Part shown: positions 1 to 9,933 of the stretch, piece by piece | How the letters are laid out: every line of letters starts with the position of its first letter | Numbering within the stretch: the stretch's first letter is position 1 | Source: Calliphora vicina | Lineage: Eukaryota > Arthropoda > Insecta > Diptera > Calliphoridae | Direction: 5' to 3' | NCBI RefSeq assembly: GCF_958450345.1 | Contig: NC_088781.1 | Span: forward strand, 52,964,315 to 53,028,314 | DNA: 64,000 bases | Notes under the pieces: model-generated | What the model was told of the DNA's origin: nothing | Database searches by the model: none | The model's input: the letters and a program-made list of their open reading frames with translations, nothing else | Position numbers and translations under genes: made by a program

Positions 1-86
1 AGTGGTGTCCAGCTAATTAGGGACAAAATTGTTTGCTATATTTCATGTGATTCTCAATTAATTTTTCAAATATTTCCACAAATATA

Positions 87-1088
87 AGGACTGAGATCGA
101 AAAATATTTGACACACGTTTTTCATTAAAACTTTTAACGCAAGTATTATTTGATTTTTTTCAAGTTACCTTTGTAAAGCATGTCAGTTATTATGTTTAAT
201 GTCAATTTTATTAATTTGTTGTTAATCTGATTGAAATGAGTGACCAGAAAAAAGTGCATATTAAAATTATTAAATATTTTCAACAAAACCCATCTTGATC
301 CTACAAAAAGTTGGCCAAACAATCAAAGGTCTGCCTTCAAACTGATTCCAATTCTATTAAACAGTATTGGAAGAACTTGTCCGTTGATAGAAAGCCTGGT
401 TCAGGTAGAAGGAATGGTTCTAAAGGAAATAAATAGAAAGTATTTTAAAAAGAGCTCCCAACACTTCCGGTAGGAAAACAGTCCGGTTAGCTCAGTACTC
501 GGACTATTTGGTACGAAAAATTAAAGCCAATTCAGGTTTAAAAACATATGGGCTCAAAAAGTTCTTGACAGGAGCTCTGCTAAAAATTTAGATAAAATTT
601 TATACAAAAAATATATCTGCTGCATAATGGATGACGAAACGTACGTATGGAAAATATTTCGCAGCATCCGGGTCAATATTTGTATGTTGCTGATGTTCGA
701 GGGAATGTTGTAGAAAAGTTTAGGACTCAAAAGCAGAAAATTTTTTTCAAAAAGTTCTTAGTATGGCAAGCAATATCCAGTTGCGGCAAAAGAAGACAAA
801 CATTTCTTACAAAGGGCTCTATAAATACCGAAATTTACATCAATGAATTTTTACAAAAGAGGATGCTTCCATTCATAAGACTGCTTATAATGTCCACTTA
901 TTTTTGGCCTGATTTGGCATACTGTCACTATGGTAAGAAAGGTCCTGAGTGGTAAAACTACAATAATATGGTATTTGTATCAAGAGAGGCAAATCCAACA
1001 AACTGCCTGTAGCTAAGGCCAGTGAAGAGATATTGGGCCTTTATAAAAGAGAATGTTCGAGAGTGTGTTCGATTTTAAACGGACTTAT
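87..1088 (+). pseudogene. Decayed Tc1-mariner (DD37E-type) transposon, copy 1
   Basis: The left end reads TA followed by AGGACTGAGATCG. The same motif, inverted and next to TA, closes a related copy near 34.99 kb, so it is taken as the terminal repeat. Transposase reading starts at an ATG near 237 and is broken by stops and frame changes; the clearest part lies at 650-1070. Recognisable pieces are MDDET near 628, a VWQAIS-like strand, FWPDLA near 904 and LRPV[K]RYWA near 1017. The catalytic aspartate (WPDLA) and the expected glutamate (now lysine) are 37 residues apart. That spacing is the DD37E signature known from dipteran ITmD37E elements. The copy stops about 1.09 kb, where a mariner begins. 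It is dead: stops lie at both sides of the catalytic core and the third catalytic residue is lost. The family is recognised from motifs only. Confidence 0.72.
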
Positions 1089-2470
1089 ATGTCATTTTGA
1101 AGGGTACATAGCTGTCATTTATTCTCACTTAGTTATTGAATATCATAGTGTAAACAACAACGTTTTTTTTGCTTCGAAAATGTCGAATTTTGTCCCAACA
1201 AAGCGTCATATGCGGGAAGTTTTGCTTAACATCTTTGATTTTTAAAAAAAGTGCCGTTGAAGCACACCGATGCTTATGGTGAATATGTTTCATCGAAGTT
1301 GTGATTTTGGCATGGAAGACAAAGATAGTCCAGGCCAGCCAAAATTTTTGAAGATGAAGAATTGGAGGCATTACCCCATGAAGATTTTTGTCAAACTCTA
1401 CAAAAGCTTACAAAATCATTGGGAGCTACTCACTCAGTCATTTCAAAACGTTTGCAAGCAGCAGGATTAATACAAAACAACGGAAATTAATTACCATACG
1501 AATTGAAGCTAAGAGACCTTTAAAAACGATTTTGAATGTCCGAGATGATGCTTGAAAGCTATAAAAAAAATTATCAATGATTCAAAATCATTACTTGCGA
1601 TAAAAAATGAATCCATTACAATCAAAATCTGGCTTCGCTCAGATTAAGAAATCGTTGCAACCTGACAAAGGCCGACGATGTAAAAAGAATCTTTTCTGAG
1701 CGAAGCCGGTTTTTGATACACCCCAGAGGAGAAAGCCTTTGAGCAATGCAAAAAACTTTTCTGAGCGAAGCCAGTTTTAGATACACACCAGAGGAGAAAA
1801 CCTTAGCGATCGGCCAAAGGCCGGCAATGCAAAAAACTTTTCTGAGTGAAGCCATTTTTTAATATTTATGGGTTCTGCTTTTGCAAAGTAGAACCCAACA
1901 AAAATGAAATAACTCCCAATACGGTGAAATAACTCCTAATTCCCAAAATAAAATGAAATAAAACCCAACAAAAAATTCATTGGGAGTTGTTTCATTGGGA
2001 GTTATTGCATTATGAAATAAGTCCCAACAAAAAATTATGAAATAACTTCCTATGCGTTAGGAGTTGTTTCATAATGAAATAAGTCCAAAGTTGTATGAAA
2101 AATTTGTTGGGTGTTATTTCATCTTTTCGTGGGGAGTTATTTCACGGTACCTATTGCAATACCTATTAAAAAGTTTTATAATGAAGTGACCTTGCCTCGT
2201 CCGACTAGTATTTGTTTTAATCGATGCAGAATCTCTCTATGAGATACGCTTCACTTTGGAAGAGCGTATCCGATATTGGATTGATTCGTTCTTGGCTCGG
2301 AATCCATATGTTGTCAGAAAGATGGGAAAAATCCCGAAATCATACACCCAATAAATGGAAAAGAATCTGTTTTCTCCGTGTAATTTTTAAATATACCTTC
2401 ATCGAGCTTTAAGAAAATATTAAAATCTTTAATTTTAGACAAACCACAATAAATTCGCAATCGTTTAAAC
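1089..2470 (+). pseudogene. mariner (mellifera/cecropia type) copy 1, broken
   Basis: The N-terminal transposase reading begins at an ATG near 1180 (MSNFVPTKRHMREVLL) and runs through a helix-turn-helix region (SLGATHSVISKRLQAAG near 1420-1466). It ends in the IHYN catalytic strand near 1615. At 1642 the coding region gives way to an unrelated GAAATAACTCCC-type repeat, and the mariner resumes near 2149 with the tail (WIDSFLARNPYVVRKMGK-like frame). Roughly 330 bp of the middle, including the second catalytic aspartate, is missing compared with other copies in this window. Several stops and a frameshift also occur. The family is known to have a DD34D catalytic triad; here only the first aspartate region survives. 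Confidence 0.75.
1642..2148. mobile_element. GAAATAACTCCC repeat element with tandem 80-bp units, copy 1
   Basis: This block replaces the middle of mariner copy 1. Its left part (about 1642-1855) has 2.5 degenerate tandem units of about 80 bp, each holding TTTTCTGAGCGAAGCC, a GATACAC-CAGAGGAGAAA stretch and GCAATGCAAAAAAC. Its right part (about 1885-2148) is packed with the motif TTGGGAGTTATTTCAT in both orientations. A second, shorter member lies at about 53.92-54.31 kb with the same motif and a GGCTTCGCT block. No ORF of its own, no clear terminal repeat and no target duplication were found. The class is unknown; a non-autonomous element with foldback character is the best guess. Confidence 0.55.
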
Positions 2471-2589
2471 ATTTCGCATGTCTAATGTGACACCACAGCA
2501 CCGCTCCTGAAGAGTCTTGAGGCTCCATCGTGAAATTTCATGTCAATCGGATCGGTTAGTTAGAAATGGCAGATTTATTTCCAGATTAT

Positions 2590-2880
2590 TACGATTCTGC
2601 ACATTGATGGCTGCTATAAGGTGCATGAGTACATCACAGTTATGTCGGACATTCGACATGGATACATGAACATGGGAGCGTCATTGGCAATTTTATTGCT
2701 GATAATCTGGTAAAGAAGGGTCGAGTATTCCACACGAGGGCATAGATATTCGTTGTGACTATGATCTCTTCGAAGAGGCACAAATTAGATGGGTAAACAA
2801 ATCAATTTACTCTACAAGAATCTATAATGGCTAAGGTAGGACCGGACCATACGTATTACAAAGCCTGCAAAGATGTGGCA
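2590..2880 (+). pseudogene. Non-LTR retrotransposon RNase H/C-terminal remnant
   Basis: The reading near 2686-2735 gives GNFIADNLVKKG. This matches the RNase H strand seen in the intact LINE at 18.5-22.2 kb (GNCIADELAKMG). The stretch before it shows a degraded HMNMGAS-like segment where WVPGHxGxxGN is expected. Downstream, another frame gives EEAQIRWVNKS, which resembles the A...RW segment that follows RNase H in LOA/I-type elements. At least two frame changes and stops are present. It is a short relic of the 3' part of a LINE coding sequence. Confidence 0.5.
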
Positions 2881-2911
2881 TTGTTACTGTGATCCCAAGA
2901 TACTTCAAATT

Positions 2912-3205
2912 AGTAGGGTAGAAGGGGGATTATTCGCCATAGGGGCATATTTTACAAATTACAAATCTGCCCCATCCCTTTGGCGTATTTACCCAATAGG
3001 TGGGGCGGTTTTTCCGTTTTTGGTCAGTACAGAAATGTTAAAAAAATATGTATATGAAGATGAGATAGGCAAGATTGAATTGATCAAAACTAAAGCCAAC
3101 ATTTCTAAGTATCCGAAACAAGAAACGAATTATGAATATGTATTGTGGTTTTAATTCGAGATCGCCTCAAAAAAAAAGTGGCGTATGGTCCCCTTCTACC
3201 CTACT
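2912..3205. mobile_element. 294-bp MITE with AGTAGGGTAGAAGGGG ends
   Basis: The sequence starts with AGTAGGGTAGAAGGGG and ends with its inverse CCCCTTCTACCCTACT. The next bases are also partly inverted (TATTCGCC against GGCGTATG). An open frame at 2873-3154 runs across most of it, with 93 codons and no stop, ending KQETNYEYVLWF. That frame matches no family I recognise; it may be the eroded end of a transposase or a chance opening. The target duplication is not clear (ATT on the left, TTT on the right). Confidence 0.6.
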
Positions 3206-3298
3206 TTTGCCAGAATTATTGGACTATTTACCCGATTCATCCAATATCGATCTGATTTCATCCTTCCATCCCTCAATCACTCTACTCCCCATATCCTA

Positions 3299-3885
3299 AC
3301 AGGTAAAACAAATGGATCAATTAATGGACTCAAGTGATCTGATTATATTGGAGACAGACTGATAAACAAATCCACTTGGTACATAGCTAGATCTATATGA
3401 TTGGTCGCATCCACTAAGATCGCAAGTAACATATTAGCTGTGATCACGGAACACTGAAAATTAGTACTCATATCTGAAGGCTGGACTATAATCAAATGAC
3501 TTATGTTTAAGGGAAGACGATTCATCCGAATGTTTTTCTGAAATGACATATATCGATATGGAAAAGATAAATTCCTTTATTAGGAGTAACGGCTGAGTAT
3601 GACGATGTCACGCCACAATTCTCTCCCTACTTTTTCTTTGTTTCCATTCTTTCCCTCTCTATACAGCTTTTTCTTACAGGTAAAACTAATGGATCAATTA
3701 ATGGACCCAAGTGATCTGATTATATTGGAGACAGACCGATAAACAAATCCACTTGGTACATAGCAACATCTATAAAGTTTAGTTTTACTATGGCTTGGGA
3801 CATTTCTCTCTTCCTTCTTCTTATAGATGACATAAAGTGATCAATTAATGGAACCAAGTGATCTGGATCTATTGAAGACTGGCTG
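3299..3885. repeat. Direct repeat, three copies, about 376 bp and 155 bp apart
   Basis: A unit of about 100 bp containing GGATCAATTAATGGACTCA and CAAGTGATCTGATTATATTG starts near 3299 and again near 3675 with few differences. A third, shorter and more diverged copy (TGATCAATTAATGGAACCAA) starts near 3838. The intervening DNA shows no repeat match and no coding signal. This could be an old tandem duplication or two LTR-like relics; no TG...CA ends were found. Confidence 0.6.
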
Positions 3886-5110
3886 TTCTACCTACATAGA
3901 CAAAATGTAAGTGGATTTTTTTTATGAAAAGTGAAGAACTATCTAACTGAACCAAATTTCCACTCATTGACCAACCACTCCTCTGTTCTAAATAAAATAT
4001 TTTTACTTTTTCACTTTCAACAAGGGAAAATATGAGAAGATTTTTCAAAATAAACTTTCAAGTTAAAACGAAAAAGAAACTTAATCTAAAATAGTACAAA
4101 TTATCTGTGGAATTCTTGACCAGAGCAGCAGCAGCGTATGGCAGCAATAGATTAAGATTCCACAAACAAACAAAAAGAAAATGATGATAAAAACACGCCT
4201 TCTTAACATCTTAAAGCAGAAAAAAGATTTTTCTTTTTCTTGCAAAGCTTTTATTAACGGCTTTGGTCTGTAAATGCGAGTGAGTGGGTATTCTATACTT
4301 GTGCTGTCTAGTTTTTTTTTTTTTTTTTTTTTTTTTTTTGATATTTGAACTTAAACTCTAAAACCAAACAATAATTAACATTTTTTTCCACATTTTTATA
4401 GTTTTAGAAAAAAGAAGAAAACAAAAAAAAATAGGCGTTTGTAAATTGTTTTTTAATGTGTGCATAAATTTTACTTTTATTATGGTTTTTTTTTCATTCT
4501 TTTGTTTTGTAAAATAACTTTTACACTTTTTGTTTTTAATGCAGGGTAGGTAGTATGATGAATAAACAAAAATTAAATAAAAGAAAAGAAATACTTAACA
4601 CTCGTATGTCTTGTACAACAATAGAAAACTAATAATATTCGTTTTGAAAAGACAATGAGTTGTAATGAATTGTTTGATGGCTTTGTGCACCTTGTAGAGG
4701 TATCAAATGCGACGACGACGACCTTAATTACTCAAGTAAAAAGACCCAAAAGAAAGACTTAAAACTAAAACAAAAACTAGCACTTCTAGTAAAAGTGGCA
4801 AAAAACAAATGCAAAAATAAAATAAAAAAAACATCAACAATAATAAACATACAACTCATCAAAAGATCATTAATAAAGTACTGACGGAATTATCATATGG
4901 AAAGAATTCTTTTTCAAAACACATGCTCGTTATGTTCTGTATTGGAAGACATACTTGGGGAAATTGGCAAAATAAAAAGTTTGAAACGGCAGCTGGAGCT
5001 ACTTCCTTTCCCTAATTATATGCATATTAAGTGTTTTACCTATATAGTTGAAAACTATGAATGATTTGCAACAATTGATAGGCATTCATGAGTTTAGAAA
5101 TTGAGATTAG
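3886..5110. other. AT-rich DNA without a recognised feature
   Basis: No coding signal or known element is seen. It holds a long poly-T tract near 4311-4339 and many short A/T runs. This looks like host intergenic or intronic DNA. Confidence 0.5.
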
Positions 5111-5114
5111 ATCG

Positions 5115-6025
5115 TTCTGGTATTAAGGTATATATTAATAAAAATGAAACCACTAAACTTACAGTTTTGATTATTATTTTATTTGATTGAAATTATTATT
5201 ACAATTTACAAAAAATAAAATTTTTGTAGTTCTAATCAGTAGTGATGAATTTATGAACCTTTTCCGGAAACACTTCAATTAAGGTTTTTATAGTGCTTTC
5301 TATCACTTTGTTCGAACAGTCCATCTCCGTTTAAAATCTAACACACTTTTGGACACTTTTTTTGTGCTCTTCAATTCTCTTTTAACAAGACCAAAACGCC
5401 TTAGCTCCAGGCAGTTTTGAGGATTGGCCTCTCCTGGTACAAATACCACATTATTGTTCTTTTACCACTCAAGACCCTGCTTACCATAGTGACGGATGCC
5501 AAATCAGGCCAAAAATAAGTGGACACATTAAGAAGTCTTATGAATGGAAGCTTCCTCTTTTGTAAACATTTCTTGGTGTAAATTTCGGTATTTATAGAAC
5601 CCTTTGTAACAAATGTTTGGTTTCTTTTGCCGCAACTGCAACTTGCTTGCCAAGAACCAAGAACTTTTTAGGAACATTTTCTGCTTTTGGGTCCCAAACT
5701 ATTCTACAACATTCGCTGGTGCATCAGCAACATAAAAATATTGACCCAGAAGCTGCGAAGAATTTTCCAGAACATCCATTATGCAGCAGTTATATTTTTT
5801 TTGATAAAATTTGACTTCAATTTCCGTAATCTGTCTTTGGCCTCTAAATTTTTAGCAGAGTTCCCTCAGGAACTTTTTGAGCCTTGTATGTTTTCAATAA
5901 CATTGGAAACAGTTTGACGGCAGACCTTTGATTGTTTGGCCAACTTTTTGTCGGACCAAGTTGGGTTTTATTGAAAATATTTAATAATTTTACTACGCTT
6001 TGTCATACTAGTGTTATTGGTATTT
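5115..6025 (-). pseudogene. Decayed DD37E Tc1-mariner, copy 2
   Basis: Read on the minus strand, this matches copy 1 and the copy at 31.5 kb. It shows the region upstream of the transposase near 6010, CCIMD followed by an indel-altered ETY segment near 5790, VWQA near 5650, FWPDLAS near 5510, and NNVVFVPGEANPQNCLELR near 5440-5400. A deletion falls just where the catalytic glutamate (RPVERYWA) should be. The flanking 3' non-coding part (about 5120-5230) matches, inverted, the segment near 34.92-34.98 kb. Frameshifts and stops make it dead. It is the best preserved of the four copies around the D-to-E loop. Confidence 0.7.
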
Positions 6026-6703
6026 ATTTCAGACGCTTGAAAAATACTTCTCGTGCGACGATGTTCAACAAATTTCAATAACTTGTTTTGATTTTTAGTA
6101 GTAGGTTGTCTGAAAGCTGTAGTTTTCTGAGAAATCGTAAGAACCTGATACTCTCAGATCGTCATGTTTCTTAAGGTAAAATTAAAGTATACTTCCCGTC
6201 ACTTATGACAGAAGCTAGCATCGACGTTTGTCCAAAATATTGTTTGAACAAATCTCAGATTTTCAACCGGAACATTCAATTCGAAATGCTGAACCATAAT
6301 TTATTTGATGATTGTTTTGGAGGCTACTTGTAATGAAAATTGTGCACTCAAAACAACGAGCAGCTCCGATTTGGAACCCAGAGTCTTTGAAATTTGGAAC
6401 GTTGATGCACCTTTTGATTGGAAATGTAAAGGTGGAAACTAATATAAGACTTAAGAAAAGTAAATCCCGTAACATCCAAACAATCATGCATTGCTGAAAT
6501 TACCTTTGCAATTGACCCTATATCGGCCTTCAAACTGAAGGATAAGGAGTATCACATTGGGCAAAGGACAAAGTGAAGAAGACGAAGACAGACGATTAAG
6601 TTTCGGAGACTCCCAAGAAGAAGAAAATGGATGTGGACGAGGACGAGGAAAGCAGGTATAATGAAGGGGAGGTAACCTTTTATCTTTACTAAGTACTAAT
6701 AAT
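6026..6703. other. No recognised gene; possible LINE 5' part
   Basis: Short overlapping frames only. From about 6540 on, acidic and basic codons (repeated GAAGAAG and GAGGACGAGG blocks) hint at an ORF1-like low-complexity tail belonging to the LINE relic that follows. This is weak. Confidence 0.25.
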
Positions 6704-7008
6704 ATGGACGAAAGAATTTCTGTTGGATATCAATTCGACTATAGAGACTTTGATTTGTCTCTCCTTGAAGGAGAGGGAATACGAGGCGAAGAATCCGTAA
6801 TTCTCCAGAATGGAGCGAATGATCTACCCAAGAGGGTGAAAGTGACTGACATAACAAGACACACAGCGTCTATCACAGAGGACATTAAGTGCTGTAAAAT
6901 GCAATTAGACCAACCAATTCTTTTTCTGTTACATTCACCAAGCCCGATACGCAAAATAAGGACGTATCCAACACAAGGGGAGTGGTTCGTCAAGACCAAA
7001 ACGACAAT

Positions 7009-7245
7009 CACCCCTATCGGCAATAACAGTGAAATTTTGTTCTTATGAAATATCCATTTCCCTCGAAGGGAAAATTGCTATCGTGATATTCCCATGAACT
7101 TTTCATTCACAATAGTTCATTTTGTACGTAACAGCAATTTATTGCTTACAAAATTTCACAACATGGGGAATTTGTTCACGTGAACAAAGTTGATGAACGA
7201 GAAATGGGAATATTTCATGTGAAATATTGATTCGCGATAGGGGTG
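7009..7245. mobile_element. 237-bp MITE with CACCCCTATCG ends, copy 1
   Basis: It begins CACCCCTATCG and ends CGATAGGGGTG. A second member, 261 bp, lies at 61612-61872 and shares most of the interior, including GAAGGGAAAATTGCTATCG and AACATGGG. It interrupts an open frame of the LINE relic. Flanks are CAAT and ATTATT, so the duplication here is uncertain; the second copy shows a clean GGT/GGT. A 3-bp duplication fits PIF/Harbinger or CMC-type elements, but assignment is open. Confidence 0.75.
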
Positions 7246-7743
7246 ATTATTGACCAAAAATGGTCCTCTGATGAACCAACCAGTTCGTGGAAAGGTATAA
7301 AATTTCCAGCGACCAAGCCAAACTCCCTAAATTTAAAAAGAAGCTTTGGAAAAAGTTCACGAAAGGGCTTTAGTGCCTCCGCAGAGAAAGAAACACTGAT
7401 CTTTCCGACAGCTAGAAAAAGTAAGGCCATAATTCAAATGCGACTAAGCCCATAGCGGCAATCCTTGTTAGGAAAGATCTAATATAATTCAACATTTCAG
7501 AATTCCTTCTTGGGGATATTGTGGCGATACGGACAAATATCCTATAGAGAGCAGGCGAACACGAAGTGATCATTACCTCTGCCGACATGCCAAGCGATCA
7601 TGTAATAGCGCCTTCATCAGAGGTTTCTAAACTGGTAGAATATTGCCAAAATAGAAACCTAGGATGGATTATTTGCTGAGATGCCAATGCTCAGCATACG
7701 GTTTGGGGAAGCAGTGACATCAACAAACGGGGTGAGTTTTTAC

Positions 7744-8498
7744 TACACCATTTTTCATTGATATTGATAACATTATACATGATATTGAGAAAATTCCAAA
7801 TGAAATTGAGAATTTCCATTTCAAATTGAGAAAATTCCAAATGAAATTGAGAATTTCAATATGAAACTGAGAAAATTGAAATTGAGAATTTGAGAATCCT
7901 CTGCTCTCCTACATTAGGAGGATTTACGGTTGGTATATTCATCCTTGACTTCACAATACTTTTGATTTTGGACCAAATTATTTCAATAGGGTTAAGTATT
8001 GGTGAATAGGGACTCAATGGTAAAAGTGTTGCTGGAGAGTTGTCGAAAATTTCACATAAACGACTGTGGCAAGGGGCATTGTTCAATTGCACCTATCAGG
8101 TGGATGTCGGGGCCACGGGAAGTAGGTATCAAAAGAACTGTTCGGGATCCAACACAAGACCAACCATGTTTTTTACGACAAAATAAATTGAAATTGGTCT
8201 CTCTATCCAGACCACCACATCTTTCCACATCTGATATAATCGTTAATTTTGTTATTTTTAGTTTAAAATAATTTATATAATTTTTCTCAATTTTATTTAA
8301 AATTTTCCCAATTGCATTAGGAATTTTCTCAATTTCAATTGGAATTTTCCCAATTTCATTTGTAATTTTCTAAATTTCAATTTGAATTTCTCAATTTAAT
8401 TTGGAATTTTCTCAATTTAAAATTGAATTTCTCAATTTCAAATGGAAATTCTCAATTTCATTTGGAATTTTCTCAATTTCAATGCAAAATGGTGTAGA
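7744..8498. mobile_element. Foldback transposon with long iterated inverted repeats
   Basis: The left end TACACCATTTTTCATTGA is matched inverted by TTGCATTGAAATTGAG and TACACCATTTTG at the right end. The arms (about 7744-7900 and 8275-8498) are made of repeats of AAATTGAGAAAATTCC and AAATTGAGAATTTCC, one orientation on the left and the reverse on the right. This is the architecture of foldback elements. The centre encodes a DDE transposase fragment on the minus strand (7856-8092). It sits inside the endonuclease of a LINE relic. No exact target duplication was found. Confidence 0.7.
7856..8092 (-). pseudogene. DDE transposase fragment inside foldback element
   Basis: A 78-codon frame shows NNAPCHSR, then SPYSPILNPIEIIWSKIKS. 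This is the second and third catalytic region of an IS630/Tc1-type DDE_3 endonuclease. In relatives the first motif begins with the catalytic aspartate; here it is asparagine. The glutamate of NPIE is present, about 32 residues later. The reading then runs into the left arm of the foldback, so the C-terminus is not genuine. The N-terminal half of a transposase is missing. It is inactive, but it shows what kind of element supplied the foldback core. Confidence 0.6.
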
Positions 8499-8900
8499 AT
8501 TCATTTGCAACTACAATATAAGTATATATTTATATCAAACAAGGAATATTATTAGACAGGAGGTTTCGGATCTCACACTATCTAGTAATAACCTATCCTA
8601 AGCCATAAGAAACTCTTTGACGTTGTAAGTGAAATTTCGAAATCCCAAAAATACGAATTGGGAACTCTTTCGCTTTCACTTAGGTATTACTGATAATTTC
8701 AATAGAATCTCAATATTTGGCACAGCGGAAATTTTGATTTTGAGGCAAATGAATTGTTCAAACATTGGTATTGCCTTCAAATCTAGTTCTCAGTTAAAGT
8801 CAAGGAGGCCGAAGAGGTACATACCTTGGTGGCACAATGGTCTTGAAAAACGGGTTTACTCTAGCGCACACTGTATTCATATCAATAACTACAAATTCCA

Positions 8901-9522
8901 TAATATTTACACCACCAATAAATACAGATGAAGGAACATGAGCTGTGATAATCAAAATACCAACATTGATTCTTCCGATTATTGAAATCGACTCTTTTCG
9001 CATCACGCCAAATTGTCACAAGATCCTGATAAAGCTAATAATTCATCCCTGAAGTAATCTTGAACTCTTTTGATGACACTGCATTTAAATGAATTCAAGT
9101 AGTGCGATCTTAAAGAATGCTATTAGTCCGAGTTAACTTTATCCTTTACTCCTTTGGCCAAAAGCTAGTCCGGAGAGCAGTAAGAACTTTAGCACGAAGG
9201 AATTGCTAAAGTTCGTACGTGCCTTAGTACTTTGACCTCGCCTTTTGGCATTTCGAATCAGTTTCCTCGTTTTTATTATAACGTCAAGTTCTGAAAGCTT
9301 AATTTCTACATCTAATTGTAATTTTGTACATCTGATTTAACCAAGATCAATGTCTAATCGATGTTTTTGTCAACATCATTGGTCATAAATAGAAAACTAA
9401 AAAAAAAAGTTTTTTTTATTGGAATGAAAATTGTCATCCCCATCATGATTGTGATCCCAACAAATTTCACCATTGTATTGATGTTATTGTTCAGGAAATA
9501 TTAAATTGAAACTGCTTTGAAC
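8901..9522. other. No recognised gene before the BEL insertion
   Basis: Short frames only. A small imperfect hairpin (GAACTTTAGCACGAAGG with GCTAAAGTTC) lies near 9186-9220. This may be the eroded continuation of the LINE relic. Confidence 0.35.
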
Positions 9523-9527
9523 TGTAC
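9523..9527. repeat. Target-site duplication TGTAC (left) of BEL element
   Basis: TGTAC directly precedes the left LTR and is repeated directly after the right LTR at 17122-17126. Five base pairs is the normal duplication for BEL/Pao integrases. Confidence 0.9.
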
Positions 9528-9904
9528 TGTAAAACCTTAATATTTTTTAAGGTAAAATTCAACAAAATGTTGGGCAAATCTTTTTCCTTTTTAAAATTGT
9601 TTAATAAAAACACGTCTTGTTTTTAAAGATGTCTACTGAACAGTAAGTATTTATTAATTTCAATTTTTTTATTTACTAATAAATGTTTTTATTATAGACA
9701 TTTCTCCTACTTTCCTGTTGACTGTTATATTCCATTGCAGCAAACAGTAAGTAGACTATTATATACTTTTGTTTATATTTGTGTTTAGATACATGTTTAG
9801 ATTTATGTTTAAATACAATTCAATTCTTTTAAAATCTTAAACATGTATCATTTGGAAATAAGCAAGGATAAGTAAAATCCAAATGGTGCAGAATCGACCG
9901 AACA
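9528..9904 (-). repeat. 3' LTR of BEL element
   Basis: 377 bp, starting TGTAAAACC and ending CGAACA on the plus strand (TGTTCG...TTTTACA on the element strand). Identical to the other LTR in a direct read-through comparison. Confidence 0.95.
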
Positions 9905-9914
9905 TCCCGGCCCC
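9905..9914 (-). other. Polypurine tract candidate of BEL element
   Basis: On the element strand GGGGCCGGGA directly abuts the 3' LTR, the position expected for the primer of plus-strand DNA synthesis. It is interrupted by CC, so it is not a perfect purine run. Confidence 0.6.
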
Positions 9915-9933
9915 ATTGAAGGACCACAGGTCT

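Larger units (their letters stand above)
6704..8900 (+). pseudogene. Decayed LOA/I-type LINE, endonuclease part, split by two insertions
   Basis: An open frame of 102 codons from 6704 is interrupted at 7009 by a MITE and continues at 7246-7455. After a frame change the endonuclease begins: AAILVRKDL near 7455, GDIVAIR near 7518, then DANAQHTVWGSSDINKRGE near 7680-7735. The last motif is the catalytic DAN(A/S)HH-WGS strand, equivalent to the one in the intact LINE ORF2. At 7744 a foldback element splits the domain. It resumes near 8500 with SDLTLSSN near 8565 and the PWWHNGL motif near 8823 that links endonuclease to RT. No RT follows. Stops and shifts make it non-functional. The order of insertions shows that the LINE relic is older than the MITE and the foldback. 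Confidence 0.65.
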
